This document shows, piece by piece, positions 1 to 7,119 of a DNA stretch of 11,604 nucleotides; the stretch's first letter is position 1, and the number at the start of each line of letters is the position of its first letter. The notes under the pieces are model-generated. The model ran no database searches and had not been told where the DNA came from. It worked only from the letters and a program-made list of their open reading frames with translations. Origin of the DNA: Candidatus Bathyarchaeota archaeon CG07_land_8_20_14_0_80_47_9 (GTDB lineage: Archaea > Thermoproteota > Bathyarchaeia > Bathyarchaeales > Bathycorpusculaceae); contig PEWI01000147.1 of the NCBI GenBank assembly GCA_002779555.1, positions 1 through 11,604 on the forward strand, given 5' to 3'. The translations under genes and the position numbers were made by a program.

Positions 1-635
1 GTAGCAGTTTCCAGAATAGTTGAAGCAGCGTTCAGGCTGCTTTTGTCGGTTCCGGCGACAATTCGCTCTTGACTCAGCAGAGAGTCTCCCGTCTGGGTGT
101 TCAGAACTCCAGCCGGACTGTAGGCTAGGCCGAAGTCAGTTCCTGCTTTGAGGCCTGAAGTGTTTTCCAACGTTTCTTTAATCATGCCTTCGGTGGCGCC
201 GAAGCCCATAGTGCTTGCAACTATTACAAGCGAACCATGTTGAAGGCTTGAGCCAACCTGCTTACAGGCGTTCTCTATTTTTGAATAGTCAGCTTTTCTC
301 TTTTCATCAACCTTCACAGGCACTGTCACGACGATGACATCGCTTTGTGAAACAGCTGCCTTGGTATCGTTTGTGGCTCTCAGAGATCCTGTTCTCACGT
401 GATTTCTTAATTTGGCTTCCATTTCGCGTTTCAGGAAGGGAACCTTTCCTTTCGAGAGGAGGCTTACCACGGTTTGGTCTGCATCCACGCATATGACCTT
501 GAAACCGGCTTCGGCGAGAAGATAGGCGTGTAGGATACCGTTTTGTCCGCAACCTATAATGCTGACCGTATGGTTCCCGCGTTTTTCGGAGATGTCAATT
601 TCTTCTGGCTTTGCGATTAATGGTGGTGATGACAT
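1..635 (-). CDS. Nucleotide-sugar dehydrogenase (UDP-glucose/UDP-ManNAc 6-dehydrogenase family), C-terminus off the left edge
   Basis: About 211 N-terminal residues are visible; the rest lies before base 1. An N-terminal Rossmann fold is clear: VSIIGCGQNGILHAYLLAEA (residues about 24-43) has the glycine-rich turn, followed by KVICVDAD with the acidic NAD ribose-binding end of strand 2. Later DVIVVTVPV and the YSPAGVLNTQTGD...RIVAG segment match the family pattern of a nucleotide-binding sheet and the 'SPERv..G.....kivgG' stretch. Family members oxidise the C6 hydroxyl of a UDP-sugar twice with NAD+, giving a uronic acid for surface glycans. The start ATG has only a GGGG stretch upstream rather than a good ribosome site; an in-frame GTG lies 15 nt further upstream. 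It follows the mutase gene on the same strand after 252 bp, so it may have its own promoter (T-rich AAGTTTTTTAGG near 712-722, minus). Exact substrate cannot be told from this half. Confidence 0.85.
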   Translation of the reverse strand, partial: MSSPPLIAKPEEIDISEKRGNHTVSIIGCGQNGILHAYLLAEAGFKVICVDADQTVVSLLSKGKVPFLKREMEAKLRNHVRTGSLRATNDTKAAVSQSDVIVVTVPVKVDEKRKADYSKIENACKQVGSSLQHGSLVIVASTMGFGATEGMIKETLENTSGLKAGTDFGLAYSPAGVLNTQTGDSLLSQERIVAGTDKSSLNAASTILETA

Positions 636-887
636 ATGAATGTTCCCCACGGCAGTTAGTGTGAGAGACTGTTCAACTTTTCGGTAAGGGAAGTGTAATA
701 GTGGGCGGTGCCTAAAAAACTTAATTTCGTGTGATTCTTGCGACAAGAGCCGGCACCATAATACCTCTTCGGCAGTGCCATCCATTTACAAGACTACACC
801 AGTTTGTGCTGGTCTCGATAGGCCGAATACGGCCAGTATTCGAGAAAGGATTGGACTAAGCAGTGATGCATCGCGGCTGGTTGGCGC
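636..887. other. Intergenic region with three stem-loops
   Basis: This gap between the mutase stop and the dehydrogenase start holds no convincing coding frame. It contains a perfect 7-bp stem with 5-nt loop (824-842, CGAATAC/GTATTCG), a 5-bp stem ACCAG/CTGGT (798-813) and a wider GGCAC/GTGCC pair (752-779). They could be the folded 3' end of the mutase transcript or part of a small RNA on the minus strand. No poly-T tract follows the hairpins closely, so a classical terminator is not shown. A possible minus-strand TATA (near 712-722) for the dehydrogenase lies downstream of them. Confidence 0.45.
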
Positions 888-2264
888 TTATTTCCTCAAG
901 ATGTCAATTATCTTCTTGAGTTCTAGATGGTACTTTTTGGTAAGCTCCTCAGCGCTTTCTTGAGTTTTGGCTTCGGCATATAGGCGGTAGATTGGTTCTG
1001 TCCCGCTTGGTCTTATCAAAATGGCTCTTTTGTCTTTGAACCAGATTTTGACGCCGTCGATCGTGTTGACATTAAGCCTTTTTGTGTGTTCAATCAGTTT
1101 TTCGAGAACCTTCTCTTTGAGGTCTTCTGGGCACTCTATTTTGGCTTTCTCTATAAAATATCTCGGCAGTTCACTGATCAGTTTTGAAAGCTTATCGCCG
1201 GTTCTTGCCATTATGTCCAAGATCAGGGCTGTTGACATGGCTCCGTCTCTGACCGCTTGGTGGGGACCATAGAAGATTCCGCCGTTTTCTTCACCGCCGA
1301 GCTTTGCACGCAGCTTTTTCATGGTTTGAGAGACAGTTACGCTTCCGACTTTGGTCCACACGATTTCTCCGTCGTAAGCGTCAGCAATGTCTTTGATGAG
1401 GCTTGAGGAGCTGACTGGGGTGACGACTTTTTCACCTGCGTTTTCTTTCAGAAAGTGCTTCTCGACTAAGGCGAATGTCTTGTCGCCCCAATGGATGTCG
1501 CCCTGCTCGTCCACGAAAACTGAACGGTCTGCATCACCATCATAAGCCACGCCCAAATCTGCGCCCACTGCCTTAACGGCCATGGCCAATTCTCCAAGGT
1601 TTTCGGGGCGAGGTTCCGGCAGTCTTCCAGGAAATGTTCCGTCGATGTTTGCGTTTATGGTTGTGACCTTGCACCCTAGTTCTCGCAGCAAGCGTGGTGC
1701 AGCTAGGCTGCCGACGCTGTTTGCAGCGTCAACTACAACATGATATTGCTTTTTGGCGATTCTTACGACGTCCACATGTTTTTCTACTGCTTTCAGGTAG
1801 TCCTCAATCACTCCGGGCAGGTCGTTTGCCACACCTATCTTGTCCCAACTTACGTAGCGTATTTTGTCGTCAAAGAACACGTTTTCGATCTGTATTTCTT
1901 GTTCACGCGAGATTTCTATGCCATCGCTCCAGATGACTTTTATCCCGTTGTATTCGGGCGGGTTGTGTGACGCAGTTATTATTACTCCGCCGTGCATTTC
2001 GTGCTTCTTCACGGCGTATTGCAAGGCTGGCGTCGGTGCCATTCCTGCCAGAAACACGTCGCATCCAGCCGCGTTCAAGCCAGAGATTACGGCTTTAGCG
2101 AGCATGGGCCCGCTTGTTCTGGCGTCGTATCCCAGTATGAGGCGCCCACTTTTGAAGAATGTTCCTGTTGCTGCTCCGATTTTGATTGCTGTCTCCGGTG
2201 TTAGTTCCTTGTTGACCAGTCCGCGGATTCCGTTTGTTCCAAAAAGGCGCCTTTGGGTGAACAT
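888..2264 (-). CDS. glmM: Phosphoglucosamine mutase / phosphomannomutase (alpha-D-phosphohexomutase family)
   Basis: A complete 458-residue enzyme interconverting hexose(amine) 6- and 1-phosphates. All four family loops are visible: TASHNPPEYNG (the Ser near residue 99 is the phosphoserine), DGDADR near 242-247 (Mg2+ binding), GGEENGG near 323-329 (sugar specificity) and RPSGTEP near 418-424 (phosphate binding). Length is normal for archaeal GlmM-like mutases, which may also act on mannose or glucose phosphates, so substrate is open. A longer reading from 2294 is possible, but the ATG at 2262-2264 is chosen because AAAGGAGAAC lies 11 nt upstream and the N-terminus MFTQRRLFGTNGIRG then matches the family. 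That ribosome site overlaps the TGA of the pyrophosphorylase upstream (17 nt gap), so the two are surely co-transcribed and probably translationally coupled. Confidence 0.93.
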   Translation of the reverse strand: MFTQRRLFGTNGIRGLVNKELTPETAIKIGAATGTFFKSGRLILGYDARTSGPMLAKAVISGLNAAGCDVFLAGMAPTPALQYAVKKHEMHGGVIITASHNPPEYNGIKVIWSDGIEISREQEIQIENVFFDDKIRYVSWDKIGVANDLPGVIEDYLKAVEKHVDVVRIAKKQYHVVVDAANSVGSLAAPRLLRELGCKVTTINANIDGTFPGRLPEPRPENLGELAMAVKAVGADLGVAYDGDADRSVFVDEQGDIHWGDKTFALVEKHFLKENAGEKVVTPVSSSSLIKDIADAYDGEIVWTKVGSVTVSQTMKKLRAKLGGEENGGIFYGPHQAVRDGAMSTALILDIMARTGDKLSKLISELPRYFIEKAKIECPEDLKEKVLEKLIEHTKRLNVNTIDGVKIWFKDKRAILIRPSGTEPIYRLYAEAKTQESAEELTKKYHLELKKIIDILRK

Positions 2265-2281
2265 ACGGGTTTGTTCTCCTT

Positions 2282-3370
2282 TCAAGTTATGCATTTTGAC
2301 GTTAAAACGCTTTCAGAAATTTCTTTCGCTGGGCAAATTGAGACTCGTTCTGTGAGTACTGTGTTGTCTTTGATTTTTGCATGGTCGCCGATTATGCACC
2401 CTCTTCCGATTTTGGTGTTTTCTCCTATGTATACGCCTTCGCCGATTATTGCGCCGTCTATCGAAGCAAAGTCTGACACTGCTGTCCCGCTGAGAATGAC
2501 GGAATCTTGAATGTGAACGTTGTTGCCGACGGTGACGTTTTGTCCTAAAACAACATGAGGTCCTATGACCGATTCTCTGCCCACAGAAACCTGCTTGTCA
2601 AACGCGGTTGGTTCATTGAGCTTTGTGTCTTTTCCGATTCTGCACCTCGGCTGGGTTATTGCCGAGTTGATCAGAGTTCTGTTTATCTCCAAGTAGTCTT
2701 CAGGCTTGCCTATGTCCCTCCATAAGTCATCATAGGCGTAGCCGTAAAGCACTCCTTCCTCGGCGAGCTTCGGGAAAACCTCGTATTCGATTGATACTGC
2801 TCGGCCTTTGGGAATGTATTTGAAGATTTCTGGGCTGAGCGCGTAGACACCCGCGTTTATCAGGTCGCTTGGCGCAGTTTCTCGTGGCGCTTTTTCAATG
2901 AATCTCTTTATGCGGCTGTCTTTTGCCAGCTCGGCTACTCCGTACCGGCTTGGATCTTCGACTCGGTGTAGAGCAATGGTCGCGACTGCATCCTTTTTTT
3001 GGTGCGTTCGAAGAATTTCCGTATAGTTGACATCAGCAAATATGTCGCCGTTCAAAACTAGGAAGTGGGAGTCGTGGCCTATGCGTTTTTCAGCCTTTTT
3101 TATCGGGCCACCGGTTCCCAGCGGTTTTCTCAGCGGGTCGCGTGAATAGGTAACGTGCAGTCCGTGTCTTGGTATTCGGTGCTGTTTGATTGCGACTTCG
3201 GTTTGGTAGTTGACCGCCATTATTGCCTCGTTTACATTGTTTTTGGCGAGTCTTTCGAGGGTCCACTGCAACAAGGGCTTGTTGACGATTGGAAAAAGAA
3301 TCTTCGGCCTTGTGCAGCTTAACGGTCTGAGCCTTGTTCCGAAGCCGCCTGTCAGAATGAGAGCTTTCAA
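2282..3370 (-). CDS. Sugar-1-phosphate nucleotidylyltransferase with C-terminal left-handed beta-helix
   Basis: A 362-residue NDP-sugar pyrophosphorylase joining NTP and sugar 1-phosphate. The N-terminal nucleotidyltransferase signature GGFGTRLRPLSCTRPK is at residues 8-23, followed by NKPLLQWTLE, LGTGGPI (84-90, base-binding loop), LNGDIFADV (metal-binding Asp, about 106-114), INAGVYAL and LWRDIGKPEDYL (216-227). From about 245 to 345 hexapeptide repeats of the type VIGPHV.LGQNVTVGNNV form a beta-helix. Length and the 'W.DIG.P.DYL' motif resemble mannose-1-phosphate guanylyltransferases, but archaeal GlmU-type uridylyl/acetyltransferases are close relatives, so no symbol is given. The start is TTG (caa at 3368-3370) with GGTGA 7 nt upstream. 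It leads the operon with the mutase, which would supply its sugar 1-phosphate. Confidence 0.88.
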   Translation of the reverse strand: MKALILTGGFGTRLRPLSCTRPKILFPIVNKPLLQWTLERLAKNNVNEAIMAVNYQTEVAIKQHRIPRHGLHVTYSRDPLRKPLGTGGPIKKAEKRIGHDSHFLVLNGDIFADVNYTEILRTHQKKDAVATIALHRVEDPSRYGVAELAKDSRIKRFIEKAPRETAPSDLINAGVYALSPEIFKYIPKGRAVSIEYEVFPKLAEEGVLYGYAYDDLWRDIGKPEDYLEINRTLINSAITQPRCRIGKDTKLNEPTAFDKQVSVGRESVIGPHVVLGQNVTVGNNVHIQDSVILSGTAVSDFASIDGAIIGEGVYIGENTKIGRGCIIGDHAKIKDNTVLTERVSICPAKEISESVLTSKCIT

Positions 3371-3396
3371 AGGGTTTTCACCGTATTAGACTGCAT

Positions 3397-3424
3397 CCTT
3401 ATATTCCATTGCCGCTTAATAAAA
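3397..3424. promoter_or_regulatory. Divergent promoter, pyrophosphorylase operon / creatininase gene
   Basis: Two TATA-like boxes sit in the 79-bp gap. Read on plus, CTTATATTCC (3398-3407) is about 26 nt before a predicted start near 3428 for the creatininase-family gene. Read on minus, CGTTTTATTAAG (3413-3424) would place a start near 3393 for the pyrophosphorylase operon. The boxes are thus crossed, each lying nearer to the other gene, so the two transcripts may interfere. Inferred from spacing only. Confidence 0.4.
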
Positions 3425-3449
3425 CGATTTCGTGAAAGAGGTGAGAGCA

Positions 3450-4208
3450 TTGAAAGTGCTGCTTTGTGAAATGAGCTGGGCCGAGGCTAAGGAGTATTTT
3501 GCCGAGAATGATGTGGCGATTCTTCCGGTTGGCTCAACTGAACAGCACGGGCCTGCGAATCCGCTCGGAACGGACCATTTGATAGCCGGGACCTTGGCGG
3601 AAGAAACCGCGAAGCGGACGGGGGTTCTTTGTCTGCCTGTTGTTCCTTTCGGCGTCAGTTTGCATCACAGGCAATTTTGGGGAACCATCTTCATATCTCC
3701 AAAGGCTTTCAAAGAATACGTGAAGGAAACCTGTCTGGCGCTTCACTTTTATGGCGTGTGCAAAATTGTGATAGTCAATGGCCACGGTGGCAACTTGCCT
3801 GCGCTTGCCGAACTGGCTAGAGAGTTGAGGGGACAAGGCGTTTTCGTCTCTGTCTTTCAGTGGTGGCCAGCTTCAGCGAAGCTTCTGCCAGGGCTTTTTT
3901 CGCCTGAAGAACGGCGGCATGCAGGTGCAGAGGAGACTTCGGTGAATTTGGCTTTGCACTCCAAGCTTGTGAGTATAGCTAAGGCGGTTGATGAGGAGCC
4001 AAGGAGACATGTGTTGCAGGTGGAAGGGATGACGCTTCCGCTGGACAGCGTTGATGAAACAGGTTCAGGAGTCTTTGGGCAACAGTCAACGGCCTCTGCC
4101 AAAAAGGGAAAGAGAGTCTTAGAGGCTGTTATCAGCGAACTGGTTAAGCATGTTGAGCTGCTCAAGAAAGCGGAAATCAAGGACTTGATGCCGAAGCCGA
4201 AAGTCTAG
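3450..4208 (+). CDS. Creatininase-family metal-dependent amidohydrolase
   Basis: A 252-residue member of the creatininase superfamily, which includes creatininase, the archaeal formamide hydrolase ArfB of riboflavin/F420 synthesis, and MftE peptidase. Metal-site residues are visible: PVGSTEQHGP (Glu31, His33), LGTDH (Asp42), VNGHGGN (His112) and HAGAEET (about 157-163, Glu ligand). All ligands appear intact, so it should be an active di-metal (Zn/Mn) cytosolic hydrolase; its substrate is not fixed by sequence. A GTG at 3432 would add six residues, but GAGGTGA at 3438-3444 lies 5 nt before the TTG at 3450, which is therefore preferred; an ATG at 3471 is a further alternative. The stop is 2 nt from the stop of the convergent glutamine synthetase, leaving no room for separate terminators. 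Confidence 0.88.
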   Translation: MKVLLCEMSWAEAKEYFAENDVAILPVGSTEQHGPANPLGTDHLIAGTLAEETAKRTGVLCLPVVPFGVSLHHRQFWGTIFISPKAFKEYVKETCLALHFYGVCKIVIVNGHGGNLPALAELARELRGQGVFVSVFQWWPASAKLLPGLFSPEERRHAGAEETSVNLALHSKLVSIAKAVDEEPRRHVLQVEGMTLPLDSVDETGSGVFGQQSTASAKKGKRVLEAVISELVKHVELLKKAEIKDLMPKPKV

Positions 4209-4210
4209 TG

Positions 4211-5602
4211 TTACGCGTAGAGATATTTTTGGATTTCCCATGAAGTGACTTGGTTCTTGTCTTTTGGTTGATGTTGTTCGTATTCTCGCCATTCCTGCAT
4301 TTTGAGATCAATGTATTTCTCGGCTACTTCTGTGCCGAGCGCTTTTATGCAGATTTCGTCGCTTTTCCACTCTTCCAATGCGTCTTTCAGTGAAGTGGGT
4401 AGGGTTTTAACGCCCAGTTTTCTGCGTTCCGTTTCGTTTAGGTGATAGATGTTTGCTTCGACGGGTTCGCTTGGGTCGATTTTCTTCTTGATGCCCTCTA
4501 GTCCAGCTTCGGAGGCAACGGTGTAGGCGAGGTAAGGGTTGCACAGCGGGTCGGGACATCTGAATTCTATTCTGGCTTCTTTTCCGTTTTGAGGTGAGAA
4601 CGCTGGCACTCTCACGAGGGCCGAGCGGTTTCGTTTGCTCCATGCAATGTACACTGGTGCTTCGTAGCCTGGCACGAGCCGCTTGTAGCTGTTGACTGTG
4701 GGTGCGACTATGGCGCAGAGTGCTTTGGCGTGTTCTAGGAGTCCGCCGATGAAGTATCGGCATTTCTGTGACACGTATGCGTAGCCTTTCGGATCATAGA
4801 ACGGGTTTTCTCCTGTTTTCGGGTTGAACAGTCCAAGGTGGATGTGCATGCCGCTGCCTGCTTTGCCGAGCCACGGTTTGGGCATGAATGTTGCGGTCCA
4901 GCCATATTTCTTGTCGGCTGTGGCTTTGGCGGCGAATTTATAGCGCATTATGTTGTCGGATGTGGTTAGCGGGTCGGCGTATTTGATGGTGATTTCGTTT
5001 TGGGCTGAGCCTACTTCGTGGTGTTGCCGTTCAACCGTAATTCCCATTGTGGACAGCGCGTTTGACAGGTCCATTCGATAGGGTTCTGTTAAGTCTCGGC
5101 CTGGCGCGTTGTCGAAGTATCTCTGTTTGTCTATGAGGTGGTTTTCAACAGGTTCAATGTCGCCTTTTTCGTTTTTCTGTACCAAGTAGAACTCTAGTTC
5201 GGCTGCGGCTGTTGGCTGATATCCTTCTGTCAATGTTTTTTCTAGTGTCTTTCGTAGGAGGTGTCTTGGGTCGGTTTCGAACTGTGTTCCGTCTGGCTGT
5301 TTTATGTCGCAGATGAAGCTGGCGACGCTTTTGTGGTAGAAGTAGTATGGGCAGACTGTGAACGTGGTTGGGTCGGGTTTCATTATCATGTCGCTGTCTT
5401 CGATGCTTGCTCCGCAGATCATTGAGGAGCCGTCGAAGGTCACGCCGTCGGTTAATGCGTTTTTGGCTTGTTCTGCGGGAATGGTTCTGCCTTTGAGGTA
5501 GCCGAGCATGTCCGTGAAGTGCAACAGAACGTAGTCGGCATTCTTCATCAGCCTTAGGTACGTGTCGAAGTTCTGGTTCTCTTTCAGCCCTCCATGCACC
5601 AT
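4211..5602 (-). CDS. glnA: Glutamine synthetase, type I
   Basis: A 463-residue enzyme making glutamine from glutamate, ammonia and ATP, normally a cytosolic dodecamer. The beta-grasp N-terminus (DYVLLHFTDMLGYLKGRTIP, TFDGSSM...EDSDMIMKPD) precedes the catalytic barrel with metal ligands in AAELEFYLV and HHEVGSAQNEI, GSGMHIHLGL near 249-258, the ATP/glutamate segment NSYKRLVPGYEAPVYIAWS followed by RNRSALVRVP, and EARIEFRCPDPLCNPYLA. These are true GlnA signatures rather than those of glutamyl-polyamine ligases. The frame stays open to 5713, but that extension crosses the likely TATA box; the ATG at 5600-5602 has GGTGAG 5-6 nt upstream and fits the usual length. An ATG at 5612-5614 is possible. 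It is divergent from an Lrp regulator and shares its promoter region, suggesting control by nitrogen or amino-acid status. Confidence 0.94.
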   Translation of the reverse strand: MVHGGLKENQNFDTYLRLMKNADYVLLHFTDMLGYLKGRTIPAEQAKNALTDGVTFDGSSMICGASIEDSDMIMKPDPTTFTVCPYYFYHKSVASFICDIKQPDGTQFETDPRHLLRKTLEKTLTEGYQPTAAAELEFYLVQKNEKGDIEPVENHLIDKQRYFDNAPGRDLTEPYRMDLSNALSTMGITVERQHHEVGSAQNEITIKYADPLTTSDNIMRYKFAAKATADKKYGWTATFMPKPWLGKAGSGMHIHLGLFNPKTGENPFYDPKGYAYVSQKCRYFIGGLLEHAKALCAIVAPTVNSYKRLVPGYEAPVYIAWSKRNRSALVRVPAFSPQNGKEARIEFRCPDPLCNPYLAYTVASEAGLEGIKKKIDPSEPVEANIYHLNETERRKLGVKTLPTSLKDALEEWKSDEICIKALGTEVAEKYIDLKMQEWREYEQHQPKDKNQVTSWEIQKYLYA

Positions 5603-5650
5603 TGTTCTCACCATGCGCAGGTGTATAGCAGAATCAGAGGAAGTTGCAAG

Positions 5651-5692
5651 CATAAAAGCTTTATTGCCAAAATTGAAAGCAAATGTTAAATA
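5651..5692. promoter_or_regulatory. Shared GS/Lrp divergent promoter with central inverted repeat
   Basis: On minus, AAAGC-TTTTATG (TATA at 5651-5657) predicts a start near 5628, giving the synthetase a short leader. On plus, TTAAATA (5686-5692) predicts a start near 5716, with GGTGA (5726-5730) then 6 nt to the Lrp ATG. Between the two boxes lies TTGC-N11-GCAA (5664-5682), an inverted repeat of a size and place suitable for an Lrp-family dimer site that could block both BREs. Binding is inferred. Confidence 0.5.
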
Positions 5693-5736
5693 GAAGATGC
5701 TGCAACTGGACAAACGTACAGGTCAGGTGACAGAAC

Positions 5737-6180
5737 ATGGATTTGGATGAAACAAATGTTAAAATCTTGAAAGCTTTGACAGGTGATGCTCGGCTTTCGT
5801 CGAGGCAGGTGGCCAAGCAGTGTGGCGTTTCCATTGGGACAGCGTTGTCAAGAATGAGGAAGTTGGAGGATGAGGGGGTTATAAAGGGCTATTCGGCGCT
5901 GCTGGATCATGAGAAGCTCGGGTACGAGTTGACGGTTGTCAGCGAGATAACGGTTTCTAAGGGGAGGCTTTTGGAGATGGAGAACGAGATTGCGCGGCTT
6001 CCGAACGTGTGCTGCGTGTACGACTTGACGGGGTTGATTGACGCGGTTATCATTGCGAAGTTCAAGAATCGTGAGGAGCTGAGCAAGTTTACGAAGCGGC
6101 TTTTGGCTTTGCCTTACGTGGAGCGCACAAACACGCATGTGGTGTTGACAACGATAAAGGAAGACTTCCGCATAGTCTAA
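5737..6180 (+). CDS. Lrp/AsnC-family transcriptional regulator
   Basis: A 147-residue regulator of normal family length. Residues 1-50 form the winged helix-turn-helix: DETNVKILKAL, then SSRQVAKQCGVSIGTALSRM as recognition helices and LEDEGVIKGYSALL as the wing. From about 62 to 140 the RAM/effector domain follows, with LGYELTVVSEI, VCCVYDLTGLIDAVII and YVERTNTHVVLTTIKED; such domains bind amino acids and drive dimer to octamer assembly. Start is ATG with GGTGA 6 nt upstream. Divergent placement against glutamine synthetase and an inverted repeat between their promoters suggest it controls that gene and itself. The T-tract after the stop suggests it is monocistronic. Ligand unknown. Confidence 0.92.
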   Translation: MDLDETNVKILKALTGDARLSSRQVAKQCGVSIGTALSRMRKLEDEGVIKGYSALLDHEKLGYELTVVSEITVSKGRLLEMENEIARLPNVCCVYDLTGLIDAVIIAKFKNREELSKFTKRLLALPYVERTNTHVVLTTIKEDFRIV

Positions 6181-6198
6181 GCCACGAAACACACATCC

Positions 6199-6206
6199 TT
6201 TTTTTT
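6199..6206 (+). terminator. Oligo-T terminator after the Lrp gene
   Basis: Eight T residues in a row, followed by more pyrimidines (CTTCTCC), begin 18 nt after the Lrp stop. Archaeal RNA polymerase terminates at such T-tracts on the non-template strand without needing a hairpin, and none is seen here. Confidence 0.6.
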
Positions 6207-6285
6207 CTTCTCCTGCCTTGCAGAGGATAAGCAAGATTTAATTCAGACTGCAAATTAGAAGATAGGGCAATCGGCTTGCCCGGGG

Positions 6286-6373
6286 GCGGGGGTTGCCAAG
6301 CCAGGTCAAAGGCGTAGCCCTGAGGCGGCTATCCCGCAGGGGTTCGTGGGTTCAAATCCCACCCCCCGCACCA
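6286..6373 (+). tRNA. tRNA-Leu (anticodon GAG), CCA encoded
   Basis: An 88-nt class II tRNA folds fully: acceptor GCGGGGG (6286-6292) pairs with CCCCCGC (6363-6369), D stem GCC/GGC, anticodon stem TAGCC/GGCTA around loop CTGAGGC giving anticodon GAG (reads CUC/CUU), a long variable arm CCC-GCA-GGG typical of leucine, and T arm GTGGG-TTCAAAT-CCCAC. The discriminator is A (6370) and the 3' CCA is encoded (6371-6373). No intron is present. A TTTAATTC box near 6237-6244 is a possible promoter. Its 3' half is overlapped on the other strand by an integrase relic, so this gene has served as an attachment site. Confidence 0.95.
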
Positions 6374-6979
6374 AAACAGAGCTAGAATTATCGAGTTTTG
6401 GGTCAGTGTTACCTTGACCAATTGGGTCAATGCTAAGAGCTTGATTGTTGTTAGCTTGTTCCTTGAAAACTTTGTCAATATTGAATCAGGGTTGATCCTT
6501 CCCTGTAACATGTTGCATTCATATTCTATGATGCCATTCCTCAACATGAAAGTAGCGTAGAAGTCTCTAAACTCATTGAACCTCATTCCGTATTTTGCAT
6601 TAAGTAATCTCTTGCGAATCTGTGCATAGGCCAATGGTGTAGAACTGGATATTTCAGAAACTAGGTTTGGATCAATGAAGGTAATGAAACAGTTTTTTGC
6701 ACGTCTAAGGAATAAATCCTTGAATTTGAAGTGTTCCAGAGCTGATAGATCAGTATTGAAGTATTCCCCAAGATTTCCTTCAGCCTGTAGTTTGATAATC
6801 AAGTTGAAAGACGTGATAGTTTCTCTCATTCTCAATCCAGAGACAAGTAGAAACTTGGAGAATAGAGACTCATTTGGTCTTAGTACCTGCTGAATTTCCT
6901 TGTAGTACTGCAGAATGTCAGAGTTTCCATCATTCCTAATCTTGCCTCCATTCGTGATAGCAACACTCCTGGCAGTCAT
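6329..6979 (-). pseudogene. Truncated, catalytically dead archaeal tyrosine recombinase (integrase)
   Basis: The 216-residue frame matches the catalytic domain of archaeal integrases: LLVSGLRMRETI holds the first Arg, ALEHFKFKDLFLRR..KNCFI the central part, and FRDFYATFMLRNGI...MLQGRI the second Arg box. Where relatives have the '.RHY' nucleophile, this protein reads DSILTKFSRNKL, so the tyrosine codon position is TTT (Phe). The N-terminal core-binding domain is absent: an in-frame TAA lies two codons before the ATG. The last 14 or so residues (WCGGWDLNPRTPAG) are translated from the complementary strand of the tRNA-Leu 3' half and the stop TAG sits in the tRNA anticodon stem, as expected where an integrated element joins its target tRNA. 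Loss of both the N-terminus and the tyrosine argues for a relic; a non-cleaving DNA-binding remnant is possible. Confidence 0.75.
6371..6430. repeat. Clustered inverted/direct repeats next to the tRNA attachment site
   Basis: CCAAAAC (6371-6377) and GTTTTGG (6395-6401) form a 7-bp inverted repeat starting in the tRNA CCA. TTGGGTCA occurs twice in direct orientation (6398-6405, 6422-6429), and TTGACC-N5-GGTCAA (6414-6430) forms a near-palindrome. They lie in the integrase 3' coding end. Such sets resemble recombinase arm sites or a tRNA transcript 3' hairpin; function is inferred. Confidence 0.4.
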
Positions 6980-7119
6980 AGTTTACCGAAGAAGGCATAC
7001 TATCTAACTAGTGGAATGCGGGTATTTCTGAAATAAGTAAGCCTGGCATTGTTCAATATTAGAATCTGGATGTCGCAATAGTCTTTGGGACTTAAGTCTA
7101 GAACAGTTGTCACAATTCT

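Noticed and set aside
393..410. CTCACGTGA resembling the centre of parS
   Set aside because: Only the CACGTG core fits; the outer positions mismatch and it is inside the dehydrogenase coding sequence.
2264..2294. Ten extra N-terminal residues on the mutase
   Set aside because: They overlap the pyrophosphorylase stop and contain the strong AAAGGAG ribosome site that belongs to the ATG at 2264.
5603..5713. 37-residue N-terminal extension of glutamine synthetase
   Set aside because: It covers the predicted TATA box and inverted repeat, and the family does not need it.
6329..6373. The protein end WDLNPRTPAG as a real domain
   Set aside because: It is translation of the antisense strand of the tRNA-Leu 3' half.
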